Positions 54,202 through 64,000 of a stretch of DNA of 64,000 nt are shown here, in pieces. The notes under the pieces were generated by a model. It was not told where the DNA came from. It did no database searches and saw nothing but the letters and a program-made list of their open reading frames with translations. Source of the DNA: DASPSM01 sp963752185. GTDB lineage: Bacteria; Planctomycetota; Planctomycetia; Planctomycetales; Planctomycetaceae. The position numbers and the translations under genes were made by a program. Location of the stretch: positions 3,534,001-3,598,000 of the forward strand of contig CAVVXK010000002.1 in assembly GCA_963752185.1 (NCBI GenBank), given 5' to 3'. Position 1 is the stretch's first letter. Each line of letters starts with the position of its first letter.

Positions 54202-57055
54202 ATGTCGGCCATCCAAAGCACCAGCGCCGGCGAGCTCGCTTTCGTCCACGGCCTCGAATCCATCGTTGACGTCCTCCGGCACCTCGGGCACCGTCGCTCC
54301 GGTTCAGGCGTCGGTCGGACCGGTCAGCGGCATCAACTATCAAACGTTGATTAGTGAACTGGTCGCCAGCCAGCAGTTGCAGGTCACCAATTTTCAAAAC
54401 GACATTCAGACCGATACGACGCAGCAAGGCGACTACCAAACGCTCGCCGCCAACCTCACGACGCTGGCGACCGCGCTGCAGACGCTTGGTCAGTCGTCGA
54501 CGTTTCAGAGCTACCAGGTCCAGATGTCGGATCCCACCCAGATGACCGTGACGGCCGCCACCGGCGCGTCGTCCGGAGCCTACCAGTTCCAGGCGCTCCA
54601 ACTTGCGTCGACCCAGGTTTCGCTGTCTCAAGGATTCGCGAACGCGGGAACGCAAACGCTGGGAACCGGAACGATCACGATTGCCAGCGGAGGCGGTCTC
54701 TCGACGCCGACGCTCTTGGATGCCCTGAATGGCGACACGGGCGTCCAGGGGGGTTCGATCAAGATCACCGACGCGGCCGGAAACACGACGACCGTCGACC
54801 TCTCGGACGCGTACACCGTCAACGACGTCATCAACGCGATCAACAGCAACGGCGTCGCGGACGTGACCGCCAGCACCGAAGGCGGGCATCTCGTACTGAC
54901 CGACACGTCCGGCGGCTCCGGCACCTTGACGGTTTCAAATGTCAACGGCGACCAGACGGCAACCGGTTTGGGCATCGCCGGATCGAGTTCGAACGGCGTC
55001 CTGACCGGGCAGAATGTTTACGAGGCGACCGCGAACACGGTTCTCTCGCAAATCAACAACGGAAACACCATTTACTCGCCGGGCTCAGCGGCCGGGCTCC
55101 AGATCACCCTTTCGAACGGTAACACGCTCAACGTCAATTTGAGTAAAGCCTCGACGGTCGGCGACGTCGTGAACGACATCAATAACGCGACAGGGAACAA
55201 CGGAACCCTGGTCGCGTCGATCGCCAACGGTGCGCTTCAATTGACCGACAATAGCGGCGGCACCGGCACGCTGTCGGTTGCCGACGAAAACGGCGCATCG
55301 ATCGTTCAAGCGCTCGGCCTCAACGTCGCCGCCAGCGGCAACACGATCACCGGACAGTCCCTTTTGGGCGGCATCAATTCTGTGCTCCTGCGCAACCTGA
55401 ACGGCGGCCAGGGTATCACCCAGACCGGACAAATTGAATTGCAAGACCGCACGGGAGCGACGGCGACGGTCGACCTCACCGGCGCCACCTCGCTCGATCA
55501 GGTGATCGACGCCATCAATAATGCGACCACGACCGGCGGACAGAAACTGGCCCTCACCGCTTCCATCGATGCTTCGGGCACCGGAATTCAAGTCACCGAC
55601 ACCTCCGGTTCGACGGCCGACAACATGGTCATCCAAGACGTCGGCAGCAGCACGTTGGCGACGCAACTGGGCATTGCCACCAACTCGGCGACCAGTTCAG
55701 TCGATTCCGGCAACCTGAATCTGCAATACGTCAACGACGCGACCAGCCTGTCGACGTACGCGCCGGGAGGCGGCGCCGTGCCGGACGGATCGTTCACGAT
55801 CACCGATTCGTCCGGGCATTCGGCGACGATTACCGTCGGCAGCGGAACCAAGACGATCGGCGACGTGATCAACCAGATCAATTCGTCCAGCGGAATCGAC
55901 GTGCATGCTGAGCTCAACAGCACGGGGGACGGCATCACCCTCGTTGACGAGGCGGGCGGATCCGGGCAACTCAAAGTCGCGGAAAGCGACGGAAACGCCA
56001 CGGCGGCCGACTTGAGGATCTCCGGCACGGGAAGCACCGTCAACGGCCATTCGGAAATCACCGGCCGCGAGGCGACCGTGATCAACGTCTCGTCGACCGA
56101 CACGCTCAATTCCCTGGTCACCAAGATCGGATCGGCCGGAATCGTCAGCGCCTCGGTGGTCGACGACGGCTCCCCCTATGCTCCGTACCACTTGGCCCTG
56201 ACGGCGACCAATCCCGGCCAGACGGGCCAGTTCTTCGTCTCGGAATCCGGCGTCAATTTGGGTTTGCAGACGACGACAACGGCCCAGAATGCCCTGTTGA
56301 AGGTCGGTTCCGGCTCGAATGCGATCATTCAGACATCGGGCACGAACACGTTCAACAACGCCCTGCCGGGGCTCGACGTAGACGTTCAATCCGTTGGCAC
56401 GTCGTCCGATACGGCAACCGTGAGCCAGGACACTTCGTCGATCTCGTCAGCCATTCAGAGCTTTGTCAGCGACTACAACAACTTCATAACCCAGGCCCAG
56501 ACGCTCACGGCCTACAATACGACCACCGATACGCCCGCCGCATTGACGGGCTCACCCACCGTGGCAACCGCCGAAAGCGCGCTGGACCAGTTGATTACCC
56601 AGCCGTTCGGGTCGTCGAACAGCCAGGTGCAAACTCTTGTCGATTTGGGCGTCACGGTCAATTCGGACGGTTCGCTCTCGTTGAACCAAACCCAATTGCA
56701 ATCGGTGCTACAGAACGATCCTCAGGCCGTCGCCAGTTTCTTTACGACGGCCTCGACCGGGTTTGCCGCGGTGGCGCAATCGACGGTCACGTCGATCACT
56801 GATCCCAACACGGGCTCGTTCACGCTGGCCTCGAACGCGCTCCAGGATTCGATCAACGGTTACCAGAACCAGATCACCAATCTCAACGCGATTCTCAACA
56901 ATCAGGAGCAGCAGCTCAGCCAGACGTTCGCCAACCTTGAAACGTTTATCTCGCAGATGCAAGAGCAGCAAAGCCTGATTGGCGAGATCCAGCCGATCAG
57001 CAGCAGTGGCAGCAGCTCAAGTTCCAGCTCCAGCTCCGGCAGCAAGGTGATCTAG
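54202..57055 (+). CDS. fliD: Flagellar filament cap protein FliD, frameshift
   Basis: About 950 residues, twice the usual FliD length. ATG 54202 has GAGGGA six bases upstream and reads MSAIQSTSAG; one extra base near 54231 then shifts to SSLSSTASNPSLTSSGTSG and the conserved VGPVSGINYQTLISELVASQ, the FliD N-terminal motif. The middle has four flagellin-IN-like repeats, each a GxIxITDxxGxTxTVDL strand pair followed by VxDVINxINS (about residues 195, 300, 415, 540). The C-terminal coiled coil (ITNLNAILNNQEQQLSQTFA, then LETFISQMQEQQSL) is the classic FliD end, followed by a Ser-rich tail. It caps the filament and folds flagellin as it is added. fliS follows 79 bases later. Confidence 0.9.
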
Positions 57056-57134
57056 CCCGCCGGACTGGGCCGCCCCCCGACTCGGCTCGACCCGCGGACT
57101 CAGCGATTCGACCCCCACAGACACGAGGCACGCC

Positions 57135-57551
57135 ATGATCGACGAATACCTTGAATCCAAAGTGACGACGGCCACGCCCTATCAACTGCACTTGATGGTC
57201 ATCGACGGCGCGATGCGACATGCCCGCGCGGCACAGGCCGCACTCGAGCAGAAAAACGTGCGGGAGGCTCGAGCGAGGCTCGCCCAGTCACGCCAGTTTG
57301 TCGCGGAGATTCTCTCGGGCCTCGACGAGAAAAGGATGGCCGAGGTCGTTGTCCGGCTGAATGCGATCTTCGTCTTCGTGCTCCGCAGCCTGATGCAGGC
57401 CGATCTGCAACAAAATCCGCAGCTCGTCGCCGATTCGCTATCGATCCTGCAAATGCATCGCGACACGTGGCTGGCACTGGCGGAAAAGCTCAAACAGGAA
57501 TCGCCGGCTCTGGTTTCGTCGTCCGCAGGCGGCTATAGCTGGAGTTCGTGA
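57135..57551 (+). CDS. fliS: Flagellin export chaperone FliS
   Basis: A 138-residue helical chaperone; ATG 57135 has GAGG six bases upstream. The N-terminus IDEYLESKVTTATPYQLHLM matches the FliS signature (Y....V.TA.P..L). Four helices follow (GAMRHARAAQAALEQKNVRE; QFVAEILSGLDEKR; RLNAIFVFVLRSLMQADLQQ; QLVADSLSILQMHRDTWLAL). It binds the C-terminal helices of flagellin in the cytosol before secretion. The fliD-fliS order is standard. No flagellin gene is in the window. Confidence 0.92.
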   Translation: MIDEYLESKVTTATPYQLHLMVIDGAMRHARAAQAALEQKNVREARARLAQSRQFVAEILSGLDEKRMAEVVVRLNAIFVFVLRSLMQADLQQNPQLVADSLSILQMHRDTWLALAEKLKQESPALVSSSAGGYSWSS

Positions 57552-57576
57552 GGCATTGCGCGGTACGCTGCGCCCC

Positions 57577-58263
57577 ATGATTCCGCGCATCCTCGAACCC
57601 GAAGTGATGGACAGCGAAAGCGAGGCGGTCGACTACAACACGATGGATCACTCGCAAGTGAACCGCGTGTTCGTCGACGACCTGCTCGCCGCGCTCTCCC
57701 GAAAGCAAGACGGCTCGAGAACCGAGCCTTGGCAAATCCTCGACGTCGGCACGGGAACGGCCCTGATCCCGATCGAACTCTGCCGCCGCCCCGGCCGCTG
57801 GCACGTGATCGCGGCCGATCTCGCTCAGTCGATGCTCAATGTGGCCGCGCTCAACATCGCGACCGCGGGGCTCGGCGCGAAGATCAAGCCCCAGCTTCTC
57901 GACGCCAAGGAGTTGCCCTTCGGGGACGGGCATTTCGACGTGGTCATGACCAACAGCATTCTGCACCACATTCCCGACCCGCGGGATTGCTTCGGCGAGA
58001 TGGTCCGCGTGGTGGGCCCCGGTGGCCTCCTCTTTGTCCGCGATTTGCTGCGACCCCAAAGCAAGTCGGAAATTGATCGGCTGGTCGCCTTATATGCCGG
58101 CGATGCCAATCCCTCGCAGCAGGAGATGTTCGGGGCCTCGCTTCACGCGGCATTGACTCTCGCCGAAGTTCGCCAGTTGATCGCTCCCTTTGGTCTTCCC
58201 GCGGGTTGCGCCAAACAGACGACGGATCGCCACTGGACCGTGTCCTGGAACGCGCCGGCGTGA
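57577..58263 (+). CDS. AdoMet-dependent methyltransferase
   Basis: A 228-residue class I methyltransferase from ATG 57577; a TTG at 57556 with GTGAGG before it is an alternative. Motif I is WQILDVGTGTALIPIELCRR; motif II is HVIAADLAQSMLNVAALNI; the catalytic-site region reads FDVVMTNSILHHIPDPRDCF, then VVGPGGLLFVRDLLRP. The LHHIPDP form is typical of small-molecule or ubiquinone/menaquinone-type C- or O-methyltransferases. It follows fliS closely, but I cannot tie it to the flagellum beyond position. Confidence 0.85.
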   Translation: MIPRILEPEVMDSESEAVDYNTMDHSQVNRVFVDDLLAALSRKQDGSRTEPWQILDVGTGTALIPIELCRRPGRWHVIAADLAQSMLNVAALNIATAGLGAKIKPQLLDAKELPFGDGHFDVVMTNSILHHIPDPRDCFGEMVRVVGPGGLLFVRDLLRPQSKSEIDRLVALYAGDANPSQQEMFGASLHAALTLAEVRQLIAPFGLPAGCAKQTTDRHWTVSWNAPA

Positions 58264-58486
58264 TATCCAACCGCGTCGCAATGCGGCCCGGTGGCAGTGA
58301 ATTTAGCGGCCGTACGAACCCGACGCGCCGATTATGACGGTCGCGCAAAGCCAGCAGATAGCGGACTTGATCGAATTGGTGGGTCGAAGACGCGATCCTC
58401 AAGTCTCTTCGGGCGCGTGTCGATTTAATTTACGCATCTTAACCAAGCCCTCCCGAAGTCGATTTGAAATTGCCACGGAATCGTCC

Positions 58487-58768
58487 ATGCCGCTTTGCGA
58501 CGAACAAACGCCCAGAAGTCGAACCCGCCTCGAGTCCGCGCTGATTCGGCTCGAAAGCCGCCTGCGATCGAGCGCTCGTCGCGGCAAGGCGATGGAATCG
58601 ATGTATTCCCAGTGGCAAAACCGCTGCGCGGGCCGGCGCGACGACATCGTGCGGCGGCTGGAGGCAATCGACTCTCAATTGGATGTCTGGCAGCCCGCGG
58701 AGAATTCGACGCCCCGCCTGGCGTTGGTCGGCGCTGCGGAGGAAGGCGGCATAAGCGGACTCGCCTGA
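58487..58768 (+). CDS. Small charged helical hypothetical protein
   Basis: A 93-residue protein from ATG 58487. One long amphipathic helix is likely (RTRLESALIRLESRLRSSAR ... RRDDIVRRLEAIDSQLDVWQ). No signal peptide. It sits at the end of the flagellar island, so it might be a flagellar chaperone-like or regulatory helix protein, but nothing in the sequence proves this. A longer reading from 58334 is possible but its first 50 residues look untypical. The 220 bases before it show nothing else. Confidence 0.5.
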   Translation: MPLCDEQTPRSRTRLESALIRLESRLRSSARRGKAMESMYSQWQNRCAGRRDDIVRRLEAIDSQLDVWQPAENSTPRLALVGAAEEGGISGLA

Positions 58769-58787
58769 AGCCCGACCGCCAAGCGCG

Positions 58788-59795
58788 TCAATCGCCGGCG
58801 CGACCGCCGCTCGACTGCGGCGCTCGGAAGAGCTGCTCGGCAAGTCCGTGGTCGCTCGCCAGTCCCAACACATGACCGTTGGAGGTTACGACTCCATAAA
58901 CGGCGGCCGCCGCGCGCAGATTCAAGAGCGCTTCGAGTTTGCTCGCGCCCGCGCTAATCACGGGCATCCGCCGCACGAGCGACGCCAACGGTTTTTGCCC
59001 GAGCGCCACATCGACCACGCGCACGTAGCCGTACCACGAATCGACCTGGCCCGGCCGGCAGACGGGCACGCTGTGGACGCCGTAGCGCCTGGCGAAATTG
59101 AGCACGTCTTCGCGACCCACGTTGTCCGGCACCCCCAGCACGCGGCTGTTCGGGATGACCGACTGCAGGACCGGCTGACCGGCCAGGTGCATCAAGCCCT
59201 CGAGCAGCCGGCCTTGAACATCGTGCAGCAATCCCTCCTCATGTCCCTGGTTCAGCACCTGCACGAGCCGCGCCCGTCCGAGGATTTGCCCCGGACGCTC
59301 CGTTCCCTTGCCGCTGAATCGTGCAAACACGCGGGCAATGGTCGTCAGCGGCAAAGCGATGGGAAAGAACACCCGGTAAAAGGAGACGAACCAACCGATA
59401 TTCTGTCGCAAAAGCCGCAACGGCGCCCGGTAGTACAGGTTCTTGGGAATCAATTCCCCGAACGTGAAGGCGAAGGGGGCGATCAACAGCGTCGAGAGAA
59501 TCTCCGCGGTCATGCGGTCTTCGATCCCCGCGCGCACGGCGGCAATTCCCACGGCCGCGGTGAGCCCGTATTGGGCCACGTTGTTGCCGATGAGCGCCGT
59601 GATCACGAAATCGCTCGGATTCTGGCAGAACCACAGGATGCGGCGGGCGATTGGATCGCCAGACTGCGCATCGATGCTCACTCGCAGATAGCTGACCCGG
59701 TAAAAGCCCGTTTCGACGCCGCTAAAAAACGCCGAGAGCCGCAGGCAGGCAATGAACAGGGCCAGCGCCCCCAGGTAAGGCAGCATGCCGCTCAT
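58788..59795 (-). CDS. DUF21/CBS membrane protein (CorC/HlyC-like), second of a pair
   Basis: A 335-residue protein; ATG 59795 overlaps the stop of the preceding paralogue (ATGA). The DUF21 (CNNM) membrane domain covers the first 180 residues (LGALALFIACLRLSAFFSGV with the usual FFSGxETG motif; DFVITALIGNNVAQYGLTAA; FTFGELIPKNLYYRAPLRLL). A CBS-like pair follows (VIPNSRVLGVPDNVGREDVL; VYGVVTSNGHVLGLASDHGL). It lacks the C-terminal transporter-associated domain. Such proteins are linked to Mg2+ or Co2+ efflux. The two genes are read without a stop between them because of a frameshift in the first. Confidence 0.85.
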   Translation of the reverse strand: MSGMLPYLGALALFIACLRLSAFFSGVETGFYRVSYLRVSIDAQSGDPIARRILWFCQNPSDFVITALIGNNVAQYGLTAAVGIAAVRAGIEDRMTAEILSTLLIAPFAFTFGELIPKNLYYRAPLRLLRQNIGWFVSFYRVFFPIALPLTTIARVFARFSGKGTERPGQILGRARLVQVLNQGHEEGLLHDVQGRLLEGLMHLAGQPVLQSVIPNSRVLGVPDNVGREDVLNFARRYGVHSVPVCRPGQVDSWYGYVRVVDVALGQKPLASLVRRMPVISAGASKLEALLNLRAAAAVYGVVTSNGHVLGLASDHGLAEQLFRAPQSSGGRAGD

Positions 59796-61075
59796 GTGGC
59801 CGGCTCCGTCGCGGGTTCTTCCTTGGTGAGCGCCGCGCAGACGGCCGCGTTTCAAGACCTCGATCACGCGAATGCGATATCCTCGCCAGCCGCACTCGTC
59901 GCCGACCGCCGGGATATGCTCCAGCTTTTCGTGCAGCAGGCCGGCAAGCGTTACCAGTTCGTCCGACTCGGGCTCGTATTCCATGCCCAGCTTGCTGCAC
60001 AAGTGCCGCAACGGCGTGATCCCCTCCACGTGGTAGGTGCCGGGGGCGACTTCGAGCACCGGCTCGCGGTTCAAGAAGCGGACCGAGCGGTCGGGCTCTG
60101 GAATCAGCACCGTATCCAGTAAATCGTCATAGGTTACGATGCCGATCGTCTCGCCGTATTCGTTGACGACCGACGCCACGTCGGCCACCTGTTCGCGTAA
60201 CATCGTCAAGACCGTCGCCAGCGACGCGCACCAGGGGACATGCACGACGTCTGCGGCCGCCTCGTCGAGCCGGTCGGCCGACATCAGCGGAAAGCTCGAC
60301 AGCGCAATAGCGGCTTCGACGTCGTCGCTCCCCGGACGCACCAGGGCCACGTAATCGCCCGGAGGCGTTTTGTTCCCCAAGTCGGCCGCCCGAATGGGCG
60401 GCGACAAGGCGGCGTAACTCCCCCGCGGCCGCATCACCTCCTCGACGCGAATCTCGGACAAGTCGAGGATGTTGCGCAGGATTTCCTTCTCCTGGCGAAT
60501 CATTTCGGCGCTCAGATCGGAGACGTTGACGGCGTCTTCGAGATCTTCGGTGCTCAAGAAGGGCTCTTGATGGATGTGCGGCAAAAAGGTGCGCCGAGAA
60601 ATCGAAGTCAGCACGCGAAAGACGGGCAACAGCGGGTCCAAGAGCCGCACGAGGCCCAAAACCGGCAACGCGACAAGCGGCGCCAGCCGCGCCGCCCCAT
60701 CGCGGCAATGACTTTCGGCACGACTTCGCCAAAGAGCAACAACGCAACAATCGCCACGAACGCGAACACGCCGGCGGCCGAATGCAGATGGGCCGCGATC
60801 AGCCGCTGTGAGACGACGATGCTCACGGCGAAAAACAACAGATTGACGACGAGGTTCCAAAAGAGGATGCCCGTCAGTACGCGGTCGGGATCGGACAAAA
60901 GGGCGACCACGGCCCGTTCCCGCGCGCGACCCGTGCGAAAACCGCGGATCTCTTCGTGCGAAAGAAAGAACAGCGCCGTTTCGCTGGCCGAAAGGAAGGC
61001 GCTCAATCCCATCAGAACCAACATGGCCACCAATCCGGGCAGCCATTGTTCGGTCGAGTGCAGGAAATCGCTCAT
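59792..61075 (-). CDS. DUF21/CBS/CorC_HlyC membrane protein, two frameshifts
   Basis: About 427 residues with two breaks. ATG 61075 opens DUF21 (GLSAFLSASETALFFLSHEE; FWNLVVNLLFFAVSIVVSQR; LLFGEVVPKVIAAM). One G missing from a run at 60695-60698 then joins AAMGAARLAPLVALPVLGLV. CBS domains follow (LSEIRVEEVMRPRGSYAALS; DVASVVNEYGETIGIVTYDD), then the CorC_HlyC domain (YHVEGITPLRHLCSKLGMEY; ITPLRH; GYRIRVIEVLKRGRLR). One extra base near 59833 hides the real ending ALTKEEPATEPAT, whose stop overlaps the next ATG. Probable divalent-cation efflux or sensing membrane protein; 16 bases after the permease. Confidence 0.85.
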
Positions 61076-61091
61076 CGAGACGGCGATAACC

Positions 61092-62903
61092 TCATCCCTT
61101 ATCGAGCGTGGTGCGTCCCAAGGCGACGTCGAACTCGCTCACGGCCGGCACGATCATCGCCAGCGTCGTAAATCCGTACGCCGTGACGATCGCGAAACAA
61201 ACTCCCAAGGAACCCTGCAACAAGAACTCGGTAATTGCGTAAAACGTCAAGAACGGCAACGTGCCCGCCGAGAGCATCAGGGCCGACGACGGATTTTTGT
61301 GCGACAGCGACGAATAGAGCGCGATACTTCCCGCCAGGATGAACACCACGAAGCTGGCGAACTGCTGCGCAAAGGACGACCGCGCTTCGACCAGGAGCAG
61401 CATAAACACGAAGATGCCGATGAACAGGAAAAAGATCGTCCCCAAGCTGTTGGCGATCGCGGTTCGCGATCGCTCGAAGCTCAGGCCCGAATGCAGGCCA
61501 AGCGTCCCGGCGAAGACCACGAGCACAAGAAAGCCGACCGTCGCGTACACGAGGGCCTCGCCGAACTGATCGGCGCCGCTCGATCGCATATAGAGCACGT
61601 ACGCCGCCAATGCCAGTGGAATGACGATCAATTCCTTCGTGTTGTAGAAAATGCCGCCGAGCTTGCCGTAGATGAATTCTTTGGCCGTCACGTCGGTCAT
61701 CAGCAACAGCTCGAGCGTCTTGCCGTCGCGTTCCGACGTGAGGGCGGTCACCGCTTGGGCATTGATCAACATCAGGCTGATCAGGCACAGTCCCACAAGT
61801 CCAACGCCGGCCGGTGAAATCATGCCAAGGACGAGATCCGTCGAGGTCAAAGTCTGCGAGACGGAGAACGCGATCAGCGCCGCGACGACGACGTAGGCGG
61901 CCTTGATCACCAGAATCTTGCGTCCGTAGGCCTTGGTGCAGATTTCCCGCCAGACCACCGGGTTCGACCAGATGCGGCGCATATTGACCGATGCGACCTG
62001 AGCAATGGCTGCCGCAGGCGCCCCGCTGTTCGCATCGGTCGCCTCGCCTCCCCGGCCTTCCGTCCATTCGAGGGGCACATTAAACGTGCGCAACAGGTTC
62101 CAGATCCGCAGACGCAACATCGTGATGCCGTTGATCACGACGGTGGCGGTCGCCATCACCAGCAAAAAGTCCCAGGCCGAAATATGCGCCGGCTCCAATC
62201 CCGTACTTCGCGAAAGCGGATTGAGCACTCCCAGCAGCACGCGGTACGGATTCAACAGGCCGATCCAGTGCGCGGCCGTTTGGGCCCACGCGGTGCCGGG
62301 CGGCAGAGCACCCAAGCCGGCGACGATCCCCTCGACAACGCCCAACAGAATCACGAATCCCAAAACGCTGATCGCCAGTGTTTGAAACGTCTTCTCGCGC
62401 CAATACGCGACAAGAAGTCCCCAGCTTCCCGCCGTGAAGGCCGAGGCGGCGCAAATTGCCAGCGACCAAAGAACCTGGTCAATCCCGACCCCGCCCAGCA
62501 GCAAGACGAGAAACAACACAGGCATCGACGCCAAGACCAGCACCATGACCATCAGCAAGCCGGCAAACAGTTTGCCGAGTACGAGTTCATGGTCCCGCAT
62601 GTCGGTCATCAGCAGCAGAATCAGCGTCTGCCGGTCCTTCTCCTGTGCGACGCCGCTGGCGCCAAAAAGAATCGCAAAAAAGAGAACCAGGGAAAGCTGC
62701 ACAAGGCAGAAAATCTGAAAGACGAGGCTGCCGAAGCGGGCCACGTCGCCGATGCTGCGGACCTGCTGCCAGCCGAACATTGCCTGTCCGGCCGTGTACA
62801 TCAGCACAAACAGGGCGGCCACGTAGCCGGACCGGATCAAAAAATGGCGAAGCTGGCGAGGCGAGGTGAGTGCCTCGCGGCTGAAAATCGGACCGGCGAA
62901 CAA
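61092..62903 (-). CDS. ABC-2 type permease, two fused halves
   Basis: A 603-residue membrane protein with about twelve helices in two similar halves. Each half has the family signature: SGVAQEKDRQTLILLLMTDM near residue 90 and ALTSERDGKTLELLLMTDVT near 395 (E-x-(D/x)-x-x-T-L-x-LLLMTD). The start is a TTG at 62903 with GAGGA upstream (FAGPIFSREALTSPRQLRHF follows), since no ATG fits. No ATPase gene is next to it in this window, so the partner must lie elsewhere. Both DUF21 genes follow on the same strand. A combined export or ion-homeostasis function is an inference. Confidence 0.85.
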   Translation of the reverse strand: MFAGPIFSREALTSPRQLRHFLIRSGYVAALFVLMYTAGQAMFGWQQVRSIGDVARFGSLVFQIFCLVQLSLVLFFAILFGASGVAQEKDRQTLILLLMTDMRDHELVLGKLFAGLLMVMVLVLASMPVLFLVLLLGGVGIDQVLWSLAICAASAFTAGSWGLLVAYWREKTFQTLAISVLGFVILLGVVEGIVAGLGALPPGTAWAQTAAHWIGLLNPYRVLLGVLNPLSRSTGLEPAHISAWDFLLVMATATVVINGITMLRLRIWNLLRTFNVPLEWTEGRGGEATDANSGAPAAAIAQVASVNMRRIWSNPVVWREICTKAYGRKILVIKAAYVVVAALIAFSVSQTLTSTDLVLGMISPAGVGLVGLCLISLMLINAQAVTALTSERDGKTLELLLMTDVTAKEFIYGKLGGIFYNTKELIVIPLALAAYVLYMRSSGADQFGEALVYATVGFLVLVVFAGTLGLHSGLSFERSRTAIANSLGTIFFLFIGIFVFMLLLVEARSSFAQQFASFVVFILAGSIALYSSLSHKNPSSALMLSAGTLPFLTFYAITEFLLQGSLGVCFAIVTAYGFTTLAMIVPAVSEFDVALGRTTLDKG

Positions 62904-63003
62904 CGGTTAATCCTCGACGACAGGGGCCAACCAGCAACCGTAACGCACGACGCGACGACGTTCAAGCCGCGAACCCAGCCACGAGTTCCCGGCATCCAAG
63001 CTT

Positions 63004-63036
63004 GAGCGAAATTTTGCGAAATCCGCAAAATCGCTC
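63004..63036. promoter_or_regulatory. Hairpin in the divergent permease/secreted-protein gap
   Basis: GAGCG-AA-ATTTTGCG and CGCAAAAT-CGCTC form 13 pairs with a two-base bulge and a five-base loop. It lies 100 bases upstream of the TTG permease start and 82 bases before the small secreted-protein gene. No T-run; possibly an operator. Confidence 0.4.
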
Positions 63037-63118
63037 GGAATCGGCTCAAGTCTTCCCTCAAATCCTGCCGAATAGGAACTAGTGCCGCGACCCTCACGGT
63101 CGGCTTCAGGATGATGCT

Positions 63119-63465
63119 ATGGCAACCAGGAACTCGTCGATGCGTCGTTGGACAGGGTGGTTTGGTTCTGGCGTACTCGTGGTGGCTTTCCTGATCAAGA
63201 CGCGTTCGGCCGTGGCTGAAGCGCCAGCGCGAGCCTCAGGCCAATTGAATCCGCCAGCTCCGGAAACCTGTTCGACCGCCTCATCTCGCCGCTTGGCGCC
63301 GCTCACTCGTCGAAGGACACGCCGATTCAAACGGTCGCAGTTCCGCCGCGCAAATCGATCAGCTTTCCGCGGTCGTCGCCGTCGATGTTGCACCCCAAGG
63401 CGCCGAACATCCACACGCGGCCGAAGAAGCAGAGTAAGATGTGGTTTCCGTTCGGTCACAAATAG
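63119..63465 (+). CDS. Small basic secreted protein, frameshift
   Basis: About 114 residues with one break. ATG 63119 opens MATRNSSMRRWTGWFGSGV, a signal peptide ending near residue 33. At about 63245 one base is missing: the frame reading SGQLNPPAP gives way to ESASSGNLFDRLISPLGAAH, SSKDTPIQTVAVPPRKSI, HPKAPNIHTRPKKQSKMW and a TAG at 63463. The shifted frame has a sensible composition, while the original runs into an Arg-rich antisense of sucC. It is a short Lys/Pro-rich secreted peptide of unknown role, convergent with sucC. Confidence 0.55.
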
Positions 63466-63489
63466 GCGCGACGCAGTCCGCTCGCCCAG

Positions 63490-64000
<511 letters not shown>

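Noticed and set aside
58788..61046. One 752-residue DUF21 fusion protein
   Set aside because: The joint is produced by a frameshift; an ATGA overlap and two complete DUF21 domains show two genes.
60240..61817. 525-residue plus-strand reading frame
   Set aside because: Gln/Arg/His-rich antisense of the DUF21 and permease genes.

Overview
The window looks like chromosomal DNA of a high-GC planctomycete (Pirellulales/Gemmatales-like). The evidence is a DUF1501 Tat protein, an ECF sigma factor beside a Ser/Thr kinase fused to WD40 propellers, a PQQ-type beta-propeller, many TPR proteins, BlaI/M56 pairs, and short inverted repeats in several intergenic gaps. I recognise no rRNA, tRNA, CRISPR array, transposase or phage gene.

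Layout. 0-4.6 kb: a Cys-rich secreted protein, a non-coding stretch with four tandem hairpins and a strong terminator, a broken SH3/TPR gene and a PQQ-propeller gene. 4.6-7.1 kb: a minus-strand operon of a short-chain dehydrogenase and two alpha/beta hydrolases. 7.3-10.6 kb: a minus-strand redox operon (repeat lipoprotein, cytochrome b, Tat-exported molybdopterin oxidoreductase, FAD-disulfide reductase). 10.9-21 kb: regulation, with two sigma-54 activators, a STAS protein with an ECF factor, and a second ECF factor with a kinase-WD40 receptor. 21-30 kb: DUF1501, gamma-glutamyltransferase, a helical-repeat protein, and a pntA-coaX-MnmE-like operon. 30-33.7 kb: RodA, a His/Asp/Arg-repeat secreted protein, a BON protein and a secreted protein.

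33.8-36.1 kb is the most striking locus: a GrrA/OscA-like RiPP with a secreted precursor ending in seven W-x-N triplets, its radical SAM/SPASM maturase, and an unknown third gene. 36.1-40.7 kb holds YceH, a TPR protein, a 791-residue Ala/Pro-rich protein and a lipoprotein. 40.8-44.2 kb is a BlaI/BlaR1-like sensor pair with a likely operator. 44.4-46 kb has DUF423 and an M19 dipeptidase. 46-58.8 kb looks like a flagellar glycosylation island: three TPR-glycosyltransferases and a methyltransferase directly before fliD and fliS. 58.8-64 kb has two DUF21/CBS proteins with a two-part ABC-2 permease, a small secreted protein, and sucC cut by the window edge.

Reading caveat: 14 genes contain 18 apparent single-base frameshifts, several in G-runs where one added G restores the frame. 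This points to homopolymer errors in a long-read assembly more than to mass pseudogenisation, so I annotate these as full-length genes with the break noted. Residue numbers downstream of a break are approximate.
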